NCBI RefSeq assembly: GCF_000801955.1
Contig: NZ_JSZO01000013.1
Coordinates: 1-64,000 of the forward strand
DNA: 64,000 nucleotides
Direction of reading: 5' to 3'
Origin: Ralstonia sp. A12
Lineage (GTDB): Bacteria > Pseudomonadota > Gammaproteobacteria > Burkholderiales > Burkholderiaceae
Shown here piece by piece: positions 53,391 through 64,000 of this stretch. The position numbers were made by a program, and so were the translations under genes. The number at the start of each line of letters is the position of its first letter. The first letter of the stretch is position 1. A model generated the notes under the pieces. That model saw nothing but the letters and a program-made list of their open reading frames with translations, was not told the DNA's origin and did not search any database.

Positions 53391-54206
53391 ATGAAAACAA
53401 CAACGTCCATCCACACATTGCGCGGTTTCACGCTGGCCCTGGTGGCAGGCGTCTCGCTGCTCGCAGGCTGCGCCACGGGCCCGAACGCCAGTCCGGCCGA
53501 CCCGATCGAGCCGTTCAACCGCGAAGTCTTCCGTATTAACGAAGACCTCGACAAGGGCGTGCTCAAGCCGGTTGCGCAAACGTATGTCGACGTGGTGCCG
53601 TCTCCGGCGCGCACGGCGGTGTCGAACTTCTTCTCCAACGCGGGTGACGTCTATTCAGCCGTCAACAACCTGCTGCAGTTGAAGGGCACGGCCGCGCTGG
53701 AAGACACCATGCGCGTGGCGATCAACACCGTGCTGGGCCTGGGCGGCCTGATCGACATCGCATCGGATGCCGGCCTGCCCAAACATAAGGAAGACTTCGG
53801 CCAGACGCTCGGCGTGTGGGGCGTGCCGGCGGGCCCATACCTCGTGTGGCCCCTGCTTGGCCCAAGCACCGTGCGTGACACCGCGGGCTTCCTGGTCGAC
53901 TGGCAGCTGGATCCGTTGACGTACTGGCACGACAGCACCATCACGTATTCGCTGGCCGCACTGCGCGTGGTCGATGCGCGCGCCAACCTGCTCGGCATCA
54001 GCAACGTGCTGGAAGAGGGCGCCGTCGACAAGTACACCTTCATGCGCGACGCGTACCTGCAGCGCCGCCGCTACCTGATTTACGACGGCAACCTGCCGGA
54101 AGATCAAGACAACAAGAAATCGTCGGATAAGTCGTCCGATACCGGTGATGCAACCGTGTCGCCCTATCAGCGCTTTACGCCCAACTGGCCGGTGTTCCGT
54201 CGCTGA
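53391..54206 (+). CDS. mlaA: Outer-membrane lipid asymmetry lipoprotein MlaA (VacJ)
   Basis: MlaA sits in the outer membrane with OmpC-type porins and extracts misplaced phospholipids. The 271-residue protein has a lipobox LLAGCATG at about residue 26, DPIEPFNREVFRINEDLDKG near 40-60 and the conserved ETGLGVWGVPAGPYLVWPLLGPS-like region, here KEDFGQTLGVWGVPAGPY. Its presence inside the mla operon, between mlaD and mlaC, is typical of betaproteobacteria. A 153-bp spacer follows. Confidence 0.95.
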   Translation: MKTTTSIHTLRGFTLALVAGVSLLAGCATGPNASPADPIEPFNREVFRINEDLDKGVLKPVAQTYVDVVPSPARTAVSNFFSNAGDVYSAVNNLLQLKGTAALEDTMRVAINTVLGLGGLIDIASDAGLPKHKEDFGQTLGVWGVPAGPYLVWPLLGPSTVRDTAGFLVDWQLDPLTYWHDSTITYSLAALRVVDARANLLGISNVLEEGAVDKYTFMRDAYLQRRRYLIYDGNLPEDQDNKKSSDKSSDTGDATVSPYQRFTPNWPVFRR

Positions 54207-54359
54207 TTCATCACACGTAACAGCATCGCCTCAAAGGTGACAAGGCGTAAAACTGGCCGGCTCGGGCGAACTCGCCCGCCGATGGTCTGTTCTAATCGCC
54301 AATAAGATTGTGGCCAGAGAGCTGCAAGCGACACATAAATCACACTAGAAGGACGCGAT

Positions 54360-54995
54360 ATGTTGAAGAACCTCCTCCGCTCCCTGTTCACCGGCCTGGC
54401 GCTGACTGCTGCCGTGGCTGCCGCCCCTGTCCACGCTCAGGAATCCGACGCACAAACCACTGTCAAGACCGCGGTGGACGATGTGCTGACCACCATCAAG
54501 GGTGACCCGGACCTGCACGGCGGCAATATGACGAAGGTTTACCAACTGGTCGACCAGAAGATCGTGCCGCGCGCCGACTTCCAGCGCACCACGAAAATCG
54601 CCATGGGCCGCTTCTGGAACCAGGCATCGCCCGAGCAGCAGCAGCAGATTCAGGACGGCTTCAAGACGCTGCTGATCCGCACCTACGCGGGCGCACTGTC
54701 GAACGTGAAGAACCAGACCGTTGCGTATAAGCCGTTCCGTGCTGACCCGGCTGACACCGATGTAGTGGTGCGCTCGACGGTCAACAACAACGGCGAGCCG
54801 GTGGCGCTGGACTACCGCATGGAGAAGACCGCAAACGGCTGGAAGGTCTACGACATCAACATCAGTGGCCTGTGGCTGTCGGAAACGTACAAGAACCAGT
54901 TTGCTGATGTCATCAGCAAGAAGGGTGGTGTGGCCGGTCTGGTGCAGTTCCTGGATGAGCGCAACGCGCAGCTCGCCAAGGGCCCGGCAAAGTAA
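54360..54995 (+). CDS. mlaC: Periplasmic phospholipid-binding protein MlaC
   Basis: MlaC shuttles phospholipids between MlaA and MlaFEDB. From ATG 54360 (ribosome binding site AGAAGGACGCG) the 211-residue precursor has a signal peptide ending PVHAQE, then the MlaC fold with VPRADFQRTTKIAMGRFWNQA and NNNGEPVALDYRMEKTANGW. The preceding 153-bp spacer holds a small hairpin (54263-54278) but no clear promoter. Confidence 0.95.
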   Translation: MLKNLLRSLFTGLALTAAVAAAPVHAQESDAQTTVKTAVDDVLTTIKGDPDLHGGNMTKVYQLVDQKIVPRADFQRTTKIAMGRFWNQASPEQQQQIQDGFKTLLIRTYAGALSNVKNQTVAYKPFRADPADTDVVVRSTVNNNGEPVALDYRMEKTANGWKVYDINISGLWLSETYKNQFADVISKKGGVAGLVQFLDERNAQLAKGPAK

Positions 54996-55017
54996 GCTGG
55001 ACTCCGGTAGAATCCAC

Positions 55018-55056
55018 ACAGCGGTCGCCATCCTTGGCGGCCGCTGTTTCTTTTTC
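55018..55056 (+). terminator. Terminator-like hairpin between mlaC and mlaB
   Basis: Arms 55018-55029 and 55036-55047 (ACAGCGGTCGCC and GGCGGCCGCTGT) pair with one G-T mismatch and are followed by TTCTTTTT. It ends 11 bp before the mlaB start, so mlaB may be transcribed only by readthrough. Confidence 0.7.
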
Positions 55057-55066
55057 TGACTCGACC

Positions 55067-55387
55067 ATGTTGACCTTGTCCGGCCCGCTGACTCACCGTG
55101 AAGCGCCGCGCGTTCTGCGCGAGGGCGAGGTGCAGCTCGATCAGGCGCGCGAGGCCGGCACTACCGCGCTGCGCGTTGATTGTGCAGGGCTGTCGCAGGT
55201 CGATTCTTCCGCGCTGGCGGTGCTGCTTTCGTGGCAGCGCACGGCGCAGTCCGCCGGTATCGCACTCGATATCGCAGGCGCCCCGGAGGCGCTGTCCAAT
55301 CTCGCCACGCTCTACGGCGTAGAGTCTCTGCTGGCCTCGCTGACGATTCGGCCGGCAACTGCGGCCCACCATCACGCACGACATTGA
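55067..55387 (+). CDS. mlaB: STAS-domain Mla subunit MlaB
   Basis: MlaB binds MlaF and regulates its activity. From ATG 55067 the 106-residue protein is a single STAS domain, with LTLSGPLTHREAPRVL and DCAGLSQVDSSALAVLLSWQ, the latter containing the conserved helix start. It follows mlaC after a strong hairpin. The last residues (ATAAHHHARH) are not conserved. Confidence 0.9.
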   Translation: MLTLSGPLTHREAPRVLREGEVQLDQAREAGTTALRVDCAGLSQVDSSALAVLLSWQRTAQSAGIALDIAGAPEALSNLATLYGVESLLASLTIRPATAAHHHARH

Positions 55388-55517
55388 GGCGGCGTCCGGT
55401 GCGGGGCGGTTTCCCCTGACATCGCGATGCCGCGCCCCGGCCAGGGCGCCGCGCGCGCTTCTGGCAGCTCCGGTGCCGCGCTGCAAGCCGCGCCGCCGTG
55501 AGTTGGTGCAGTTCCCC

Positions 55518-55523
55518 TATAAT
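55518..55523 (+). promoter_or_regulatory. -10 box before the ABC exporter genes
   Basis: TATAAT at 55518-55523 lies about 100 bp before the ATPase gene, in a GC-rich 239-bp spacer. I see no good -35 box at the right distance. It may start a transcript of the ABC pair, ibaG and murA. Confidence 0.4.
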
Positions 55524-55626
55524 TCTCGGTTTGTCGCTCTGCCGCCGCCATGCGCGGCGTCCGGGGCCGCGATGATCATGTGAATCGGCGGTCACGAGAT
55601 GCGCAGAGTAGTTCACTTTGTCGGCC

Positions 55627-56586
55627 ATGAAAGCCATCGAAATCGCTGACGTCCGCAAGCGCTACAAGTCGTTGCAAGCGCTCAAGGGCGTGAGCCTGTC
55701 TGTCGAGCAGGGCGAGTTTTTCGGCCTGCTGGGCCCTAACGGCGCGGGCAAGACCACGCTGATCTCCATCCTCGCGGGCCTGAATCGTGCCGATTCCGGC
55801 CACGTGCGCGTGCTCGGTCACGATGTCGTGTCCGACTACCGCACGGCGCGCCGCAAGCTCGGCGTGGTGCCGCAGGAACTGGTGTTCGATCCGTTCTTCA
55901 CGGTGCGCGAAACGCTGCGCCTGCAGTCAGGCTATTTCGGCCTGACCAACAATGACGACTGGATCGACGAGGTCATGGCCAATCTGGACCTGACCAACAA
56001 GGCCGATGCCAACATGCGCGCGCTGTCGGGCGGCATGAAGCGCCGTGTGTTGGTGGCGCAGGCACTGGTACACCGCCCGCCGGTGATCGTGCTGGACGAG
56101 CCGACCGCTGGCGTGGACGTCGAACTGCGCCAGACGCTGTGGAAGTTCATCTCGCGCCTGAATCGCGAAGGCCACACCGTCGTGCTGACCACGCACTATC
56201 TGGAAGAGGCCGAATCCCTGTGCGACCGCATCGCCATGCTCAAGTTTGGCGAGGTGGTGGCGCTTGATCGCACCGCCAATCTGCTGTCGCAATTTGCCGG
56301 GCTGCAGTTGGTGCTGAGCTTCGCGAACGGTGCGCTGCCGGCATCGCTCGAAGGGCTGCGCCTGCCGCCGGGCAACCACGGTGAGCGCGGCGTGCGCCTG
56401 CGCCTGTCGGGCTACGGCGAGGTCGAGCAGATTCTCTCCACCTGCCGCCAGGCCGGCTGCGAGATCGACGACATGGAAATCGCCAAGGCTGACCTGGAAG
56501 ACGTGTTCGTGCAGATCATGCGCCGCGAAGGCGGCATCCCCGTTGTGCCGCAAACACCTGAGACCGCACTGGAGCCTGCCGCATGA
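55627..56586 (+). CDS. ABC-2 type transporter, ATP-binding protein
   Basis: This 319-residue ATPase has Walker A GPNGAGKTT, signature LSGGMKRRVLVAQAL and Walker B VIVLDEPTAGVD. The C-terminal region after about 220 resembles the YadG-like group that pairs with an ABC-2 permease. ATG 55627 begins MKAIEIADVRKRYKS; a TTG at 55618 is less likely. The permease start overlaps its stop by 4 bp. The substrate is unknown. Its place between mla and ibaG-murA suggests an envelope role, but that is context only. Confidence 0.92.
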   Translation: MKAIEIADVRKRYKSLQALKGVSLSVEQGEFFGLLGPNGAGKTTLISILAGLNRADSGHVRVLGHDVVSDYRTARRKLGVVPQELVFDPFFTVRETLRLQSGYFGLTNNDDWIDEVMANLDLTNKADANMRALSGGMKRRVLVAQALVHRPPVIVLDEPTAGVDVELRQTLWKFISRLNREGHTVVLTTHYLEEAESLCDRIAMLKFGEVVALDRTANLLSQFAGLQLVLSFANGALPASLEGLRLPPGNHGERGVRLRLSGYGEVEQILSTCRQAGCEIDDMEIAKADLEDVFVQIMRREGGIPVVPQTPETALEPAA

Positions 56587-57371
56587 GCGCCATTCCTGAG
56601 AGCCTGCCGGGCCGTTGGGTCGGCTTCCGCACGCTGCTGTACAAGGAAGTGCTGCGCTTCTGGAAGGTGAGCTTCCAGACCGTGGCTGCGCCGGTGCTGA
56701 CCGCGTTGCTGTACTTGTTGATCTTCGGCCACGTGCTGGAAGACCGCGTGAAGGTGTTCGACCAACTGAGCTACACCGCCTTCCTCGTACCCGGCTTGGT
56801 GATGATGAGCGTGCTGCAGAACGCGTTTGCGAACAGCTCGTCGTCGCTCATCCAGTCGAAGATCACCGGCAACCTCGTGTTCATCATGCTGCCGCCACTG
56901 TCGCACTGGGAGATGTTTGGCGCCTACGTATGCGCCTCCGTCATCCGCGGCCTGGCCGTGGGCACGGGCGTGCTGGTCGTGACGACCTTGTTTGCGCACC
57001 TGCACTTCGCGCAGCCGTTGTGGATCATCGTGTTTGCCGTGCTGGGCGCTGCGGTGCTCGGTACCCTGGGGCTGATCGCGGGCATCTGGGCCGAGAAGTT
57101 CGACCAGCTCGCGGCGTTCCAGAATTTCTTGATCGTGCCGGCCACCTTCCTGGCGGGCGTGTTCTATTCGATCCATTCACTGCCGCCTTTCTGGCAGGCG
57201 GTGTCCCACGCCAACCCGTTCTTCTACATGATCGACGGCTTCCGCTACGGCTTCTTCGGCGTGTCCGATGTGCCGGTGGCGACGAGCCTCGGCGTGATGC
57301 TGATCGCGCTGGTCGTGGTGGGGGGGATTGCCCTGCAGATGCTGCGCACGGGCTACAAGCTGCGCCATTGA
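56583..57371 (+). CDS. ABC-2 type transporter, permease
   Basis: The 262-residue protein has about six hydrophobic segments and the ABC-2 signature in the LIAGIWAEKFDQLAAFQNFLIVPATFL region (residues about 160-186, read here as two parts). It resembles YadH-type permeases. It is translated with the ATPase gene (ATGA overlap). Substrate unknown. A 57-bp spacer with TTTTTGGAGAAGGGA leads into ibaG. Confidence 0.92.
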   Translation: MSAIPESLPGRWVGFRTLLYKEVLRFWKVSFQTVAAPVLTALLYLLIFGHVLEDRVKVFDQLSYTAFLVPGLVMMSVLQNAFANSSSSLIQSKITGNLVFIMLPPLSHWEMFGAYVCASVIRGLAVGTGVLVVTTLFAHLHFAQPLWIIVFAVLGAAVLGTLGLIAGIWAEKFDQLAAFQNFLIVPATFLAGVFYSIHSLPPFWQAVSHANPFFYMIDGFRYGFFGVSDVPVATSLGVMLIALVVVGGIALQMLRTGYKLRH

Positions 57372-57428
57372 TGCGTCGATAACAAAACGAACGACGCACA
57401 CCCTAACGTTTTTGGAGAAGGGACGGCC

Positions 57429-59020
<1,592 letters not shown>

Positions 59021-59039
59021 GGTAAGGAACAAGCAGGCC

Positions 59040-59729
59040 ATGAACGCAATCCAGTCCGCTCCCGATCAGCTCACGCTGGCGCTCTCCAAGGGGCGCATCT
59101 TTGAAGAGACGCTGCCGCTCCTGAAGGCTGCCGGCATCGAGGTGACCGAAGATCCGGAAACCTCGCGCAAGCTGATTCTGCCGACGTCGGACCCGGCGCT
59201 GCGCGTGATCATCGTGCGCGCCTCCGACGTGCCGACCTACGTGCAATACGGCGCGGCGGACTTTGGCGTGGCTGGCCGCGACGTGCTGATGGAGCACGGC
59301 ATGGCGGGCCTGTATGCGCCCATCGACCTGAACATCGCCCGCTGCCGCATGTCGGTGGCGGTGCCCAAGGGCTTCGATTACGCCAACGCGGTGCGCCAGG
59401 GCGCGCGCCTGTCGGTGGCGACGAAGTATCTGAACACCGCGCGCGAGCACTTCGCCAAGAAGGGCGTGCACGTCGACCTGATCAAGCTGTACGGCTCGAT
59501 GGAACTGGGCCCGCTGGTGGGCCTGGCCGACGCCATCGTCGACCTGGTCAGCACCGGCGGCACGCTGCGCGCGAACAACCTCGTCGAGGTGGAAGAGATC
59601 GTGCAGATCTCGTCCCGACTGGTCGTCAACCAGGCCGCGCTGAAGTTGAAGCGCGAGCGGTTGGCACCGATCCTCGACGCTTTCGAGCGCGCCTCCGCCA
59701 AGGATGCGCGCGTTGGGGAACCCGCATGA
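59040..59729 (+). CDS. hisG: ATP phosphoribosyltransferase, short form
   Basis: HisG begins histidine synthesis by joining ATP to PRPP. At 229 residues it lacks the C-terminal regulatory domain of the 290-300 residue long form, so it should need HisZ, which is not in this window. [18 protein letters not shown] and the PRPP-binding [14 protein letters not shown] are clear. It overlaps hisD by 4 bp. Confidence 0.96.
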   Translation: MNAIQSAPDQLTLALSKGRIFEETLPLLKAAGIEVTEDPETSRKLILPTSDPALRVIIVRASDVPTYVQYGAADFGVAGRDVLMEHGMAGLYAPIDLNIARCRMSVAVPKGFDYANAVRQGARLSVATKYLNTAREHFAKKGVHVDLIKLYGSMELGPLVGLADAIVDLVSTGGTLRANNLVEVEEIVQISSRLVVNQAALKLKRERLAPILDAFERASAKDARVGEPA

Positions 59730-61054
59730 GCCTGACCATCCGTAAGCTGGATTCGGCCGAAGCCGGATTCGCGGCGCAACTGCGCCAGGTGCTCGCTTTT
59801 GAGGCGAGCGAAGACGAAGCCATCGATCGCGCCGCCGCGCAGATCCTGGCCGACGTGAAAGCGCGCGGCGACGCTGCCGTGCTGGAAGCCACGCGCCGCT
59901 TCGACCGCATCGAAGCCGACAGCGTGGCCGCGCTGGAGCTGTCGCCCGCCACGCTGCAAGCCGCGCTGGATGGCCTGGAGCCCAAGCGCCGCGCGGCGCT
60001 GGAAGCGGCGGCTGCCCGTGTGCGTGCGTACCACGAGAAGCAGAAGCTCGAGTGCGGCACCCACAGCTGGGAATACGCCGAAGCCGATGGTACGGTGCTC
60101 GGCCAGAAGGTCACGCCGCTGGATCGCGTCGGCATCTACGTGCCGGGCGGCAAGGCGGCGTACCCGTCATCAGTGCTGATGAACGCGATTCCGGCACGCG
60201 TGGCCGGCGTCAAGGAAATCATCATGGTGGTGCCTACGCCGGGTGGCGTGCGCAACGAGCTGGTGCTGGCTGCTGCCTGCATCGCCGGCGTGGACCGCGT
60301 GTTCACGATCGGTGGCGCGCAGGCCGTGGGTGCGCTGGCGTATGGCACCGACACCGTCCCCGCCGTCGACAAGATCGTCGGCCCGGGCAATGCCTATGTG
60401 GCCGCTGCCAAGCGCCGCGTGTTCGGCACGGTCGGTATCGACATGATTGCCGGGCCGTCGGAAATCCTCGTCATCTGCGACGGCACGACCGACCCGGACT
60501 GGGTGGCGATGGACCTGTTCTCGCAGGCCGAGCACGACGAGCTGGCGCAGTCGATCCTGCTGTGCCCGAACGCCGAGTTCATCGCACAGGTGGAAGCCAG
60601 CATTAACCGCCAGCTCGACGACATGCCGCGCCGGAACGTGATTGCCGAATCGCTGTCGGGCCGTGGCGCGTTGGTCAAGGTGCGCGACATGGAAGAGGCG
60701 TGCGAGATCGCCAACGACATCGCGCCCGAGCACCTGGAAATTTCCGCCGAGAACCCGCGGCAGTGGAGCGAGCGCATCCGCCACGCCGGCGCGATCTTCC
60801 TCGGCAAATACACCAGCGAATCGCTGGGCGATTACTGCGCAGGCCCGAACCACGTGCTGCCGACTTCGCGCACTGCGCGTTTCTCGTCGCCGCTGGGCGT
60901 GTATGACTTCATCAAGCGCTCGAGCCTGATTGAGGTGAGCGAAGCCGGCGCGCAGATGCTGGGCGAGATTGCCGCCGAGCTGGCCTACGGCGAAGGCCTG
61001 CAGGCGCACGCCCGCAGCGCTGAATACCGCCTGCAACGCACGGCATCCGAATAA
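59726..61054 (+). CDS. hisD: Histidinol dehydrogenase
   Basis: HisD performs the last two oxidations to histidine using NAD and zinc. The 442-residue protein has [20 protein letters not shown], the [12 protein letters not shown] segment, the zinc ligands in the [12 protein letters not shown] region and the C-terminal [16 protein letters not shown]. Overlap with hisG indicates coupled translation, and hisC follows 38 bp later. Confidence 0.97.
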   Translation: MSLTIRKLDSAEAGFAAQLRQVLAFEASEDEAIDRAAAQILADVKARGDAAVLEATRRFDRIEADSVAALELSPATLQAALDGLEPKRRAALEAAAARVRAYHEKQKLECGTHSWEYAEADGTVLGQKVTPLDRVGIYVPGGKAAYPSSVLMNAIPARVAGVKEIIMVVPTPGGVRNELVLAAACIAGVDRVFTIGGAQAVGALAYGTDTVPAVDKIVGPGNAYVAAAKRRVFGTVGIDMIAGPSEILVICDGTTDPDWVAMDLFSQAEHDELAQSILLCPNAEFIAQVEASINRQLDDMPRRNVIAESLSGRGALVKVRDMEEACEIANDIAPEHLEISAENPRQWSERIRHAGAIFLGKYTSESLGDYCAGPNHVLPTSRTARFSSPLGVYDFIKRSSLIEVSEAGAQMLGEIAAELAYGEGLQAHARSAEYRLQRTASE

Positions 61055-61092
61055 CGCAACCTGTACGACGACCCACCCACCAAGACGCCGCA

Positions 61093-62217
61093 ATGACCGA
61101 CATCGCATCCGTCCAGCCTTCTCTTGACGACCTGCTCGCCCGCATCGTGCGCGACGACGTTCGCGCCATGGGCGCGTACCACGTCCCCGATGCCACCGGC
61201 ATGGTCAAGCTGGACGCGATGGAGAACCCGTACCATCTGCCGGCCATGCTGCGCGAAGCGCTGGGCAAGCGGCTGGCCGAGGTCGCACTCAACCGCTACC
61301 CGGTTCCCACCGCCGACGCACTCAAGGCGCAGCTCAAGCGCGTGATGCACGTGCCGGCCGGTGCCGAGGTGCTGCTGGGCAACGGCTCGGACGAGATCAT
61401 CAGCATGATCGCCATTGCCGCGGCCAAGCCGGGCGCGACCGTGCTGGCACCGCTGCCGGGCTTTGTGATGTATGCGATGTCGTCTCAGTTGCTGGGCCTG
61501 AACTTCGTCGGTGTGCCGCTCAAGGCGGACCTGACGCTGGATCGTGAAGCGATGCTCGCCGCCATGGCGGAGCACCAGCCCGCTGTCATCTATCTGGCGT
61601 ACCCGAACAACCCGACCGGCAACCTGTTCGACGCCGCCGATATGGATGCGATCATCCGTGCCGCGCGCGGGCCCGTGTGCCAGAGCCTGGTGGTGGTCGA
61701 CGAGGCCTACCAGCCGTTCGCGCAGCACAGTTGGATGCCGCGCCTGCCGGATTTCGACCACCTGCTGGTCATGCGCACCGTCTCCAAGCTGGGCCTGGCG
61801 GGCATCCGTTTGGGCTACGTGGCCGGCCATGCCAAGTGGATCGCCGAGCTGGACAAGGTGCGCCCGCCGTACAACGTGAACGTGCTGACCGAGGCCACTG
61901 CCGCCTTCGTGCTCGATCACGCGGATGTGCTCGATGCCCAGGCAGCCACCTTGCGCGCCGAGCGCACTAAATTGACCGAAGCGCTGTCTGTCCAACCGGG
62001 TGTGACGGTGTTCCCGAGCGCTGCCAACTTCCTGTTGCTGCGCGTGCCTGATGCAGCCGGCTTGTTTGATAAGCTGCTCAAACGGCGGGTTCTGGTCAAA
62101 AACGTCAGTAAAATGCACCCATTGCTGGCCAACTGTCTGCGCGTGACGGTCAGCAATCCCGAAGAAAACGCGCAATTTCTCGATGCCTTTGCCGCATCGC
62201 TGCAGGAAGCCCCATGA
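61093..62217 (+). CDS. hisC: Histidinol-phosphate aminotransferase
   Basis: HisC is a class II PLP aminotransferase. The 374-residue protein has [14 protein letters not shown], the cofactor segments LGNGSDEII and [14 protein letters not shown], and the PLP lysine in [15 protein letters not shown]. It overlaps hisB by 4 bp (ATGA), so translation is coupled. A normal member of the family. Confidence 0.96.
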   Translation: MTDIASVQPSLDDLLARIVRDDVRAMGAYHVPDATGMVKLDAMENPYHLPAMLREALGKRLAEVALNRYPVPTADALKAQLKRVMHVPAGAEVLLGNGSDEIISMIAIAAAKPGATVLAPLPGFVMYAMSSQLLGLNFVGVPLKADLTLDREAMLAAMAEHQPAVIYLAYPNNPTGNLFDAADMDAIIRAARGPVCQSLVVVDEAYQPFAQHSWMPRLPDFDHLLVMRTVSKLGLAGIRLGYVAGHAKWIAELDKVRPPYNVNVLTEATAAFVLDHADVLDAQAATLRAERTKLTEALSVQPGVTVFPSAANFLLLRVPDAAGLFDKLLKRRVLVKNVSKMHPLLANCLRVTVSNPEENAQFLDAFAASLQEAP

Positions 62218-62804
62218 GCCGCCGTGCCGAGGTCACTCGCAACACCTCTGAAACGCAGATCCGCGTCGCCCTTGATTTGGACGGCACGGGCAAGCAGACG
62301 CTGAACACTGGCGTCCCGTTCCTCGACCACATGCTCGACCAGATCGCCCGCCATGGCATGGTCGACCTGGAAGTCACGGCCACCGGCGACACCCATATCG
62401 ACGATCACCACACCGTGGAAGACGTCGGCATCACGCTTGGCCAAGCCGTGGCCAAGGCCATCGGCGACAAGAAGGGCATCGTGCGTTATGGCCACAGCTA
62501 CGTGCCGCTGGACGAAGCCCTGTCGCGCGTGGTGATCGACTTCTCCGGCCGTCCGGGCCTGGAGTTCCACGTGCCGTTCACGCGTGCACGCGTGGGCAGC
62601 TTTGATGTGGACCTGTCCATCGAATTCTTCCGCGGGTTCGTCAACCATGCCGGCGTGACGCTGCATATCGACAACCTGCGCGGCGTCAACGCGCATCACC
62701 AGATCGAAACCGTGTTCAAGGCCTTTGGTCGCGCATTGCGCATGGCGGTTGAACTGGACCCGCGCGCCGCCGGCACGATTCCGTCGACTAAGGGCACGCT
62801 CTGA
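62214..62804 (+). CDS. hisB: Imidazoleglycerol-phosphate dehydratase
   Basis: The 196-residue protein is the monofunctional dehydratase, without the N-terminal phosphatase domain of enterobacterial HisB. Metal-binding motifs [25 protein letters not shown] and [17 protein letters not shown] are all present. It overlaps hisC and is followed 69 bp later by a MarC-family gene rather than directly by hisH. Confidence 0.97.
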   Translation: MSRRAEVTRNTSETQIRVALDLDGTGKQTLNTGVPFLDHMLDQIARHGMVDLEVTATGDTHIDDHHTVEDVGITLGQAVAKAIGDKKGIVRYGHSYVPLDEALSRVVIDFSGRPGLEFHVPFTRARVGSFDVDLSIEFFRGFVNHAGVTLHIDNLRGVNAHHQIETVFKAFGRALRMAVELDPRAAGTIPSTKGTL

Positions 62805-62873
62805 TCCACCGCATCGGCCTGGCCGAGCGTTTCTGATTCCTGCTCCTGACACAATGCCCCGGCCACCGATCCC

Positions 62874-63497
62874 ATGGATCTGACCAAGAGCTTCTTCTCG
62901 CTGCTCGCGCTGATCAACCCGATCGGGGCGATCCCGTTCTTCATCAGCCTGACCGAAAGCCAGACGGATGAAGAGAAGCGCCGCACCATCAAGGTCGCGT
63001 CGATTTCGGTGGCGATCGTGATTGGCCTGTCCGCGTTGCTGGGCGAGCAGATCATCGGCTTTTTCGGGTTTTCGGTCGGCTCGCTGCAGGTGGGCGGCGG
63101 GATCATCATGATCATGATCGCGCTGAACATGCTGAACGCGCAGACCAGCCGCACCAAGGCCACGCCCGAAGAAGAGGACGAGGCCGGCGCCAAGGCCAGC
63201 ATTGCCGTCGTGCCGCTGGCGATTCCGCTGCTCACGGGCCCCGGCTCGATCAGCACGGTGATCGTCTATGCCGGCAAGACCAAGCACTGGTGGGAGCTGC
63301 TGCTCCTGGCTGGCGTAGGTGTGGGGATCGCGCTGGTGGTCTGGATTGTGCTGCGCGCCGCCGAGCCGATCGCCCGTGTGATCGGTCGGACCGGCATCAA
63401 CGTCGGCACGCGGTTGATGGGTTTGATCTTGGCGGCGCTGGCCGTGGAATTCATTGTTGACGGGTTGAAAACCCTGTTGCCTGTTCTCAAATCATGA
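62874..63497 (+). CDS. MarC-family integral membrane protein
   Basis: The 207-residue protein has about six membrane segments (for example [16 protein letters not shown] and [18 protein letters not shown]) with the family [11 protein letters not shown] at the N-terminus and [15 protein letters not shown] in the middle. MarC proteins have no proven function; a role in multiple antibiotic resistance has been withdrawn. It overlaps the hisH start by 4 bp, which ties its translation to the his operon, an arrangement also known from other betaproteobacteria. Confidence 0.92.
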   Translation: MDLTKSFFSLLALINPIGAIPFFISLTESQTDEEKRRTIKVASISVAIVIGLSALLGEQIIGFFGFSVGSLQVGGGIIMIMIALNMLNAQTSRTKATPEEEDEAGAKASIAVVPLAIPLLTGPGSISTVIVYAGKTKHWWELLLLAGVGVGIALVVWIVLRAAEPIARVIGRTGINVGTRLMGLILAALAVEFIVDGLKTLLPVLKS

Positions 63498-64000
63498 CTA
63501 AGATCGCAGTTGTCGATTACGGCATGGGTAACCTGCGCTCGGTAGCGCAGGCCCTGCGTACCGTGGCTCCGGAAGCCGATGTGCGCATCAGTGCGCAAGC
63601 CGATGAAATCCGCTCGGCGGACCGTGTGGTGCTGCCGGGGCAGGGCGCGATGCCAGACTGCATGGCCGCCTTCGACCAATCGGGCCTGCGCGAAGCGGTG
63701 CTCGAAGCGTCCCGTACCAAGCCGATGCTTGGCGTGTGCGTGGGCGAGCAGATGCTGCTCGAGCGCAGTACCGAGGCGCGCCCGGGCCAGGAATACACCC
63801 AAGGGCTGGGCCTGATCGGCGGCGAAGTGATTCGTTTCGATCTGGACGGCCAGTTGCAACCGGACGGTTCGCGGTACAAAGTGCCCCAGATGGGCTGGAA
63901 CCGTGTACGCCAATGCCGCCCCCACGCACTGTGGGCCGGTGTGCCGGACGACAGCTACTTTTATTTCGTGCACAGCTACTATGCACGACCCGCGCGGGCT
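63494..64000 (+). CDS. hisH: Imidazole glycerol phosphate synthase, glutaminase subunit HisH (partial)
   Basis: HisH releases ammonia from glutamine for HisF. The frame is open from ATG 63494 to the window end, giving 169 residues, probably about 80 per cent of the protein. [16 protein letters not shown], the nucleophile cysteine in [13 protein letters not shown] and the FVHSYY segment are visible. The catalytic His-Glu pair lies beyond the window. It overlaps the marC-like gene (ATGA). hisA and hisF should follow. Confidence 0.96.
   Translation, partial: MTKIAVVDYGMGNLRSVAQALRTVAPEADVRISAQADEIRSADRVVLPGQGAMPDCMAAFDQSGLREAVLEASRTKPMLGVCVGEQMLLERSTEARPGQEYTQGLGLIGGEVIRFDLDGQLQPDGSRYKVPQMGWNRVRQCRPHALWAGVPDDSYFYFVHSYYARPARA

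Overview
The window is chromosomal core DNA from a betaproteobacterium of the Burkholderiaceae, most likely Ralstonia or a close relative. The evidence is the GC-rich codon use, the protein sequences as I recognise them (ribosomal proteins, SecY, GltB, PilQ), the mla-ibaG-murA-his order, the marC-like gene inside the his operon and the cyaY/lptM-lysA arrangement. The species call comes from memory of these families, not from a search. I see no rRNA, tRNA, CRISPR array, prophage, defence island or plasmid gene. The only mobile DNA is one REP-associated tyrosine transposase (RAYT) with its repeats.

Layout. 1-15039 (+): end of tuf, then the S10, spc and alpha ribosomal clusters from rpsJ to rplQ, including secY, infA, rpmJ and rpoA. 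They are broken up by hairpins and promoters at 440-720, 5500-5540, 12480-12620 and 13270-13440. 15207-17402 (+): cutA and dsbD. 17403-19262 (-): hemB and engB. 19519-23688 (+): a di-haem cytochrome c4 and the System II cytochrome c assembly pair (ResB-like and ResC/CcsA-like). 23800-27462 (+): a lipoprotein, an ECF sigma factor, its probable anti-sigma factor and the periplasmic methionine sulfoxide reductase msrPQ. 27529-29085 (-): lysA and lptM, divergent from cyaY. 29624-32047 (-): mrcA, divergent from pilMNOPQ-aroK-aroB-dgt (32475-40546). 40628-42178: an alpha carbonic anhydrase facing an OmpW-like porin. 42391-43294: RAYT and repeats. 43438-49769: gltBD. 49928-50983: a lone Bug-family binding protein. 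51228-59020: mlaFEDACB, an ABC-2 exporter pair, ibaG and murA. 59040-64000: hisG, hisD, hisC, hisB, a MarC-family gene and the first part of hisH, cut by the window end.

The genes fall into a few cooperating groups: translation and protein export; cytochrome c maturation and periplasmic thiol or methionine redox repair (dsbD, cytochrome c4, resBC, msrPQ with a sigma/anti-sigma pair); envelope building and maintenance (mrcA, murA, lptM, mla, ompW, type IV pili); and amino-acid synthesis (aroKB, lysA, gltBD, his).

Most of this is conserved and well understood. The observations that most deserve checking are the RAYT repeats that abut the gltB promoter, the promoter built into a terminator-like hairpin before rplN, the terminator and new promoter between rpsJ and rplC, three strong hairpins between rpsD and rpoA, and the sigma/anti-sigma/lipoprotein/msrPQ neighbourhood. 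I did not find a clearly new multi-gene system.
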